Source: Apostichopus japonicus
Taxonomy: Eukaryota > Echinodermata > Holothuroidea > Aspidochirotida > Stichopodidae
Direction: 5' to 3'
Length of the DNA stretch: 64,000 nt
Assembly (NCBI RefSeq): GCF_037975245.1
Contig: NC_092580.1
Span: forward strand, 15,577,001-15,641,000
Below, one piece after another: positions 63,601 through 64,000 of this stretch; within the stretch, counting starts at the first letter, position 1; every line of letters starts with the position of its first letter. The notes beneath the pieces were generated by a model, which worked only from the letters and a program-made list of their open reading frames with translations, did no database searches and was not told the origin of the DNA. Both the position numbers and the translations under genes were made by a program.

Positions 63601-64000
63601 GAACTAACAAATGCTACTAGCCTACTAACTTGTTAGGGTTGAGATTGAGGATTAATAATTAGCCTATAGGCTATAGCTTTAGAACTGTAGCCTATAGGCC
63701 TTCGTACTTTCTTAGTTAGTACTAGGCTAGTGAGGCTGGATAGGGTTGACGTTAGGCTTACCATAAAGTATGACGTTACAATGATAGTAATTTCACTAAG
63801 TAAATAATACGATCAACGATATTTGACAGTAGCTATAAACAGATTTATTTATAAACTTTAACCTTGCGAGGTCAGTACAGAATACCTACCCCTGGCTGTC
63901 ATTGAAGGCTTTTCTGCAAATATTCCGTAACAGGCAAGTAATAGAAGCAGTAATTGGGAAAATGATCTACTACAGTGTGATTTTAGTGAAATCCTGGGAA
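6491..64000 (-). CDS. ADAMTS9: ADAMTS9/20 (GON-ADAMTS)-type secreted metalloprotease, 5' ten exons, partial at both ends
   Basis: This is the joined span of a secreted extracellular-matrix zinc protease. Ten exons (64000-63890, 60329-59959, 59348-59165, 34638-34560, 33186-33015, 26186-26100, 19092-18971, 12515-12475, 9417-9312, 6634-6491) join into 1417 nt with no stop and consistent phases (1,0,1,2,0,0,2,1,2,2 at the exon ends). The order is signal peptide, ADAMTS propeptide, RRKR furin site, and reprolysin catalytic domain with HEMGHVFNLPHDD and the Met-turn [23 protein letters not shown] and HVMAPTLN match what I know of vertebrate ADAMTS9/20 and nematode GON-1 better than ADAMTS1/4/5. Family members cleave large proteoglycans such as versican and guide tissue morphogenesis. 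The start codon lies off the right edge. The ancillary domains (disintegrin, TSP1 repeats, spacer, GON) lie off the left edge. The ADAMTS assignment is near certain; choosing 9 over 20 is not meaningful for an invertebrate. Confidence 0.95.
6635..9311 (-). other. ADAMTS intron 9
   Basis: 2677 bp intron splitting the zinc-binding motif. It holds a two-copy tandem duplication at about 6945-7075, C-rich low-complexity stretches (8540-8565, 8925-8955) and no recognisable gene. Confidence 0.85.
6945..7075. repeat. Two-copy tandem duplication (~70 bp unit)
   Basis: The segments around 6966-7010 and 7033-7075 both read TTGGTTGAAAGAACCATT followed by TTTATGTTGCAA, with ATCAATAA before each. It is a local tandem duplication within intron 9. 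Confidence 0.75.
9312..9417 (-). CDS. ADAMTS9: ADAMTS exon 9: catalytic domain with HExxH
   Basis: This exon of 106 nt (34 codons plus two bases at each end) lies between acceptor TTTGACACAG and donor CACGT|GTAAGT. It encodes [14 protein letters not shown], then [26 protein letters not shown]..vED.GL..AFt.AHE.GH is the diagnostic ADAMTS block. HEMGH carries two zinc-ligand histidines and the catalytic glutamate. An intron splits the zinc motif immediately after HEMGH, inside the following Val codon. [10 protein letters not shown] is shared with ADAMTS9/20. Confidence 0.97.
9418..12474 (-). other. ADAMTS intron 8
   Basis: 3057 bp intron. Contents: tandem duplication at 9700-9850, (GTA)n-type microsatellites at about 10738-10770 and 11416-11442, a perfect 22 bp palindrome at 10995-11016 and poly-G tracts at about 12106-12121 and 12267-12280. 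No gene seen. Confidence 0.85.
9700..9850. repeat. Two-copy tandem duplication (~77 bp unit)
   Basis: Two adjacent imperfect copies share GAGATATT-AGTTATG, then AATAATCCTCAA, then AATAATTTG and GTATCAGA. It is intronic and non-coding. Confidence 0.75.
12475..12515 (-). CDS. ADAMTS9: ADAMTS exon 8: 41 nt micro-exon, [14 protein letters not shown]
   Basis: A very short exon of 41 nt: one base, 13 codons, one base. The acceptor is GCATTTGAACAG behind a pyrimidine tract (CCTTTCCTTTTTT), and the donor is CTGG|GTGAGT. It encodes [13 protein letters not shown] and completes R and G at its edges, reproducing the family 'TR.diC......CdtlG' motif with both cysteines. A second AG 15 nt downstream (TTTGCAG) would keep the frame but lose ENICR, including one conserved Cys. 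I chose the upstream site because it restores the conserved motif. Confidence 0.88.
17150..17207 (+). repeat. Repeat end with (TTA)n tail
   Basis: AATGCGCTTCGAGCAGCG followed by GATGAATGCGCG and a (TTA)n tail resembles the 3' ends of dispersed repeats common in marine invertebrate genomes. The element class is not established. Confidence 0.4.
17318..17392 (-). repeat. tRNA-derived fragment (SINE-like)
   Basis: On the minus strand there is a CCGC/GCGG stem closing a seven-base loop (ATATGAA), followed by GGCTCGAATCC, close to the RNA polymerase III B box GGTTCGAATCC. The D arm/A box is not present; AT-rich DNA takes its place. This looks like the 3' half of a tRNA fused to a SINE body rather than a functional tRNA. 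Confidence 0.5.
18971..19092 (-). CDS. ADAMTS9: ADAMTS exon 7: catalytic domain
   Basis: This 122 nt exon follows acceptor TCCAATACAG and ends ACAAG|GTAAGA (phase 2). The translation [20 protein letters not shown] then [20 protein letters not shown] matches the family block 'L.sFC.WQ...n......[10 protein letters not shown]'. It holds the conserved catalytic-domain Cys of SFCAWQ and the HYDTA motif. The last two bases (AG) combine with A from exon 8 to give Arg of the LLTR motif. Confidence 0.95.
19408..19680 (+). repeat. Long inverted repeat, left arm
   Basis: From CCTGTTAGACCCCTCACCTG through ATGCTATAAAACACT and GGAGTATTTTATC to TTTCTGTAATTATCAACTAA, the sequence matches the reverse complement of 21895-22180 with moderate substitutions and small indels. 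Together the arms enclose about 2.2 kb. Confidence 0.85.
21517..21886 (+). repeat. Direct duplication, copy 1
   Basis: Shares ATATCCAGCCAGACAAA, GCTGTAAGTTCTCTTAAATG, ACAAGTCTGGTTTGTGCATT and GAATCGGCAGCAGTTC with copy 2 at 22308-22650 in the same order and orientation. Copy 1 has an internal poly-G tract. Confidence 0.88.
21895..22180 (-). repeat. Long inverted repeat, right arm
   Basis: This is the reverse-complement partner of 19408-19680. It sits exactly between the two copies of a ~360 bp direct duplication (21517-21886 and 22308-22650). Confidence 0.85.
22308..22650 (+). repeat. Direct duplication, copy 2
   Basis: Second copy of the element at 21517-21886, somewhat shorter because of internal indels. 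Both copies end at GGGCAGGTGTTAGAAA. Confidence 0.88.
26100..26186 (-). CDS. ADAMTS9: ADAMTS exon 6: catalytic domain
   Basis: An 87 nt exon (29 codons, phase 0 at both ends) between acceptor TTTCTTTGCAG and donor GAG|GTGAGG. It encodes [19 protein letters not shown] then [10 protein letters not shown]. This matches the conserved 'v..iy.d.siGn.inivvv.l.il' strand-helix region of the ADAMTS catalytic domain. Being a multiple of three and symmetric in phase, it could be skipped without a frameshift, but skipping would remove a core strand. Confidence 0.93.
31040..31275. repeat. Minisatellite, (TGTAACCTCAACAA)-type
   Basis: Irregular tandem array built from CCTCAACAA and ATTGTAAC/CTGTAAC blocks, at least ten units. 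A similar piece (CATTGTGACCTCAGCAATG) appears on the far side of the neighbouring hairpin element near 31530, so the array may originally have been continuous. Confidence 0.85.
31311..31511. mobile_element. Hairpin (MITE-like) element with ~36 bp inverted arms
   Basis: The left arm 31311-31346 and right arm 31475-31511 are near-perfect reverse complements, sharing ACTTACCTGTCTCC / GGAGACAGGTAAGT and CACAACCTATGCACCGCATT. The spacer is about 130 bp without coding capacity. A diverged relative occurs at about 42250-42345. No target-site duplication was assigned with confidence. Confidence 0.75.
32610..32775. mobile_element. Hairpin (MITE-like) element with ~62 bp inverted arms
   Basis: The left arm (32610 to about 32672) and right arm (about 32714-32775) are inverted repeats sharing GGGGTTAATCAAC, CTAGCGTGCGTTACTCACA and ATTAATGCACGA. 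They flank a short ~40 bp loop, so the whole 166 bp could fold as one stem. A partial copy of one arm (CGTGCGTTACTCATAGGATT) lies at about 32880-32902. Confidence 0.82.
33015..33186 (-). CDS. ADAMTS9: ADAMTS exon 5: furin site and start of catalytic domain
   Basis: The acceptor TTTTTATTTCAG opens an exon of 57 codons plus one base. KAKSRRKR|F carries a basic proprotein-convertase site (R-x-K-R). The mature enzyme begins [18 protein letters not shown] and continues [15 protein letters not shown], the conserved opening of the ADAMTS reprolysin fold (family consensus 'fvE.lVVaD..Mv..HG..l..YiLtlm'). The donor is ATG|GTGAGT, phase 0. Cleavage at RRKR would separate the propeptide, as is known for ADAMTS9. 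Confidence 0.95.
33187..34559 (-). other. ADAMTS intron 4
   Basis: 1373 bp intron between the propeptide linker and the furin-site exon. No repeat or gene recognised; the open frames on the plus strand here lack homology. Confidence 0.8.
34560..34638 (-). CDS. ADAMTS9: ADAMTS exon 4: propeptide linker
   Basis: This is a 79 nt exon defined by acceptor TCTATTTACAG and donor AAAAA|GTAAGT. It starts in phase 1 and ends in phase 2, exactly what exons 3 and 5 require. The translation is Ser/Asn-rich ([20 protein letters not shown]) without a recognisable motif, consistent with the poorly conserved stretch before the furin site in ADAMTS9/20. Support comes from splice sites, phase and an open frame rather than homology, so this is the least certain internal exon. 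An additional phase-1 exon in the preceding intron cannot be excluded. Confidence 0.72.
35015..35085 (-). repeat. tRNA-derived fragment (pseudo-tRNA or SINE head)
   Basis: On the minus strand, TGGTAACTCAGTTGCTAGGG resembles a D arm/A box. It is followed by a GGGGTA...CCCC anticodon-like arm and, about 31 bases after the A box, a degenerate B box GGTCCCAGTCC. Order and spacing are tRNA-like, but pairing and the B box are degraded, so it is not a working tRNA. Confidence 0.5.
36357..36407. repeat. Short tandem repeat, GGGTCTTTGTA unit
   Basis: About five imperfect copies of a ~11 bp unit (TAGGGTCTTTG) within intron 3. Confidence 0.75.
38694..39058. repeat. Tandem array, 46-47 bp unit, ~8 copies
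   Basis: Each unit reads GAATTAATTCTCCATAAGAT then CATTCTTCGACAGTGGT and a variable G/C-TTGG end. Divergence increases towards the right end (copies after about 38960). Several apparent open frames here are only readings of the repeat. Confidence 0.92.
40198..40702. repeat. Tandem array, ~125 bp unit, 4 copies
   Basis: Four copies share GATGGTCATACCTAGGAATT, TTGAAAAATA, GGAGGAATATCTTAACAAAC and TGGCTTCTTTAA. Copies begin near 40198, 40326, 40455 and 40580; one has a short internal deletion between AAAATAAAA and GGAGG. Confidence 0.92.
42250..42345 (+). repeat. Diverged copy of the hairpin-element arm
   Basis: ACAGTGTTAAAAGGTGACCA, GGTAGAATG and GGAGACAGGTAAG follow in the same order as on the reverse complement of 31311-31395, so this is a related copy of one half of that element. 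An opposing arm was not seen next to it. Confidence 0.7.
48645..49025 (+). repeat. Two-copy direct duplication (~150 bp unit)
   Basis: The segments about 48645-48790 and 48870-49025 share TTCTGCAT, AATTCAGAGTATTT, TTTGCTACAA, TCTGACGCTGTCA-type blocks, CAGCTCTC and GTTACCATGG in the same order. Confidence 0.8.
52020..52368 (+). repeat. Dispersed ~345 bp repeat family, copy B
   Basis: Starts TTAAAGGCATTGAAGACTCG and ends GACGTTTCTTTGTGCG. It is nearly co-linear with copies at 2662-3007 (inverted) and 57588-57927. Confidence 0.88.
57588..57927 (+). repeat. Dispersed ~345 bp repeat family, copy C
   Basis: Starts TTAAAGGCATTGAAGACTCG and ends GGACGTTTCTTT. It is slightly shorter and more diverged than copy B. 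It lies about 1.2 kb downstream of the exon 3 donor in the gene's direction. Confidence 0.88.
59165..59348 (-). CDS. ADAMTS9: ADAMTS exon 3: distal propeptide
   Basis: The acceptor TTGTTGCAG is followed by [17 protein letters not shown], directly continuing the propeptide. G-x-F and YxIEPL are hallmark ADAMTS propeptide residues. DHIISTHN stands where relatives have HIIYRR, and TCGTKSA supplies the late propeptide cysteine that family members use in a cysteine-switch-like position. The donor is CAG|GTAATT, phase 1. NGS is a potential glycosylation site. The length (184 nt, 61 codons plus one base) fits the family. The following intron is about 24.5 kb, the longest in the window. Confidence 0.92.
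59349..59958 (-). other. ADAMTS intron 2
   Basis: 610 bp intron, the shortest placed here, interrupting the propeptide between GGL and YGIF. Nothing else recognised in it. Confidence 0.88.
59959..60329 (-). CDS. ADAMTS9: ADAMTS exon 2: propeptide (Pep_M12B type)
   Basis: This exon of 371 nt gives 123 complete codons. It begins after a pyrimidine-rich acceptor (TTTCTGTTTTTTCAG) and ends at [18 protein letters not shown] near the start corresponds to the YEIVSP-type start of ADAMTS propeptides. [18 protein letters not shown] is the conserved core in which family members read 'ay-G-f-L'. [10 protein letters not shown] followed by AVFSLCGGL is the Cys-containing block that precedes the G-x-F step in the next exon. 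NSS near the middle is a potential N-glycosylation site. The propeptide assists folding and keeps the enzyme latent until furin-type cleavage. Confidence 0.93.
60330..63889 (-). other. ADAMTS intron 1
   Basis: 3560 bp intron between signal peptide and propeptide. It contains a two-copy direct duplication at about 63050-63405 and otherwise AT-rich DNA without a recognisable gene. Confidence 0.82.
63050..63405 (+). repeat. Two-copy direct duplication (~150 bp unit)
   Basis: The segments about 63050-63195 and 63255-63405 share CCCTTACAACATGC, TTTATGTACTCTTACCC, TTTGCATTTTGTTA-type, GATCCATAT and CAGAAAAAT blocks in the same order. Diverged, intronic. Confidence 0.75.
63890..64000 (-). CDS. ADAMTS9: ADAMTS exon 1 (partial): signal peptide
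   Basis: Reading leftwards, the open frame gives 36 codons with a hydrophobic core, [14 protein letters not shown], followed by EKPSMTAR. This is a typical secretory signal peptide with a plausible cleavage after IFA. No in-frame ATG precedes the core inside the window, so the initiator must be beyond position 64000. The exon ends CCAGGG|GTAGGT, leaving one base (phase 1) that joins TG of the next exon to make a Val codon. The donor is slightly non-canonical but reasonable. The frame choice rests on the hydrophobic core and on phase agreement with the propeptide exon. Confidence 0.85.

Overview
The window is animal nuclear DNA: AT-rich, rich in microsatellites and dispersed repeats, with long introns and no bacterial-style gene packing. 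The one gene I can support lies on the minus strand and runs through almost the whole window. It is an ADAMTS zinc metalloprotease, and its sequence points to the ADAMTS9/ADAMTS20/GON-1 branch (the GON-ADAMTS group). The organism is not certain. Divergence from the vertebrate proteins I remember, together with the repeat content, suggests a marine invertebrate, possibly an echinoderm such as a sea cucumber, but that is inference.

Ten coding exons were placed by hand using consensus splice sites, phase matching and protein motifs. From 5' to 3' on the minus strand they are: 64000-63890 (signal peptide, start codon off the right edge), 60329-59959 and 59348-59165 (propeptide), 34638-34560 (propeptide linker), 33186-33015 (RRKR furin site and start of the catalytic domain), 26186-26100, 19092-18971, 12515-12475, 9417-9312 (first part of the zinc motif) and 6634-6491 (third zinc ligand and Met-turn). 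They total 1417 nt and give one uninterrupted frame of 471 complete codons. All junction phases agree. The disintegrin-like, thrombospondin, Cys-rich, spacer and GON regions would lie beyond the left edge; no further exon was found in positions 1-6490.

The other ~97% of the window is intronic or downstream of the last exon found. It contains a three-copy dispersed ~345 bp repeat family, two hairpin (MITE-like) elements, a pair of ~280 bp inverted arms enclosing ~2.2 kb, a ~360 bp direct duplication, several tandem arrays (46-47 bp and ~125 bp units and a CCTCAACAA minisatellite) and two tRNA-derived fragments. The third intron alone is about 24.5 kb and separates most of the propeptide from the protease. 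I found no second protein-coding gene, rRNA, intact tRNA, CRISPR array or viral gene.
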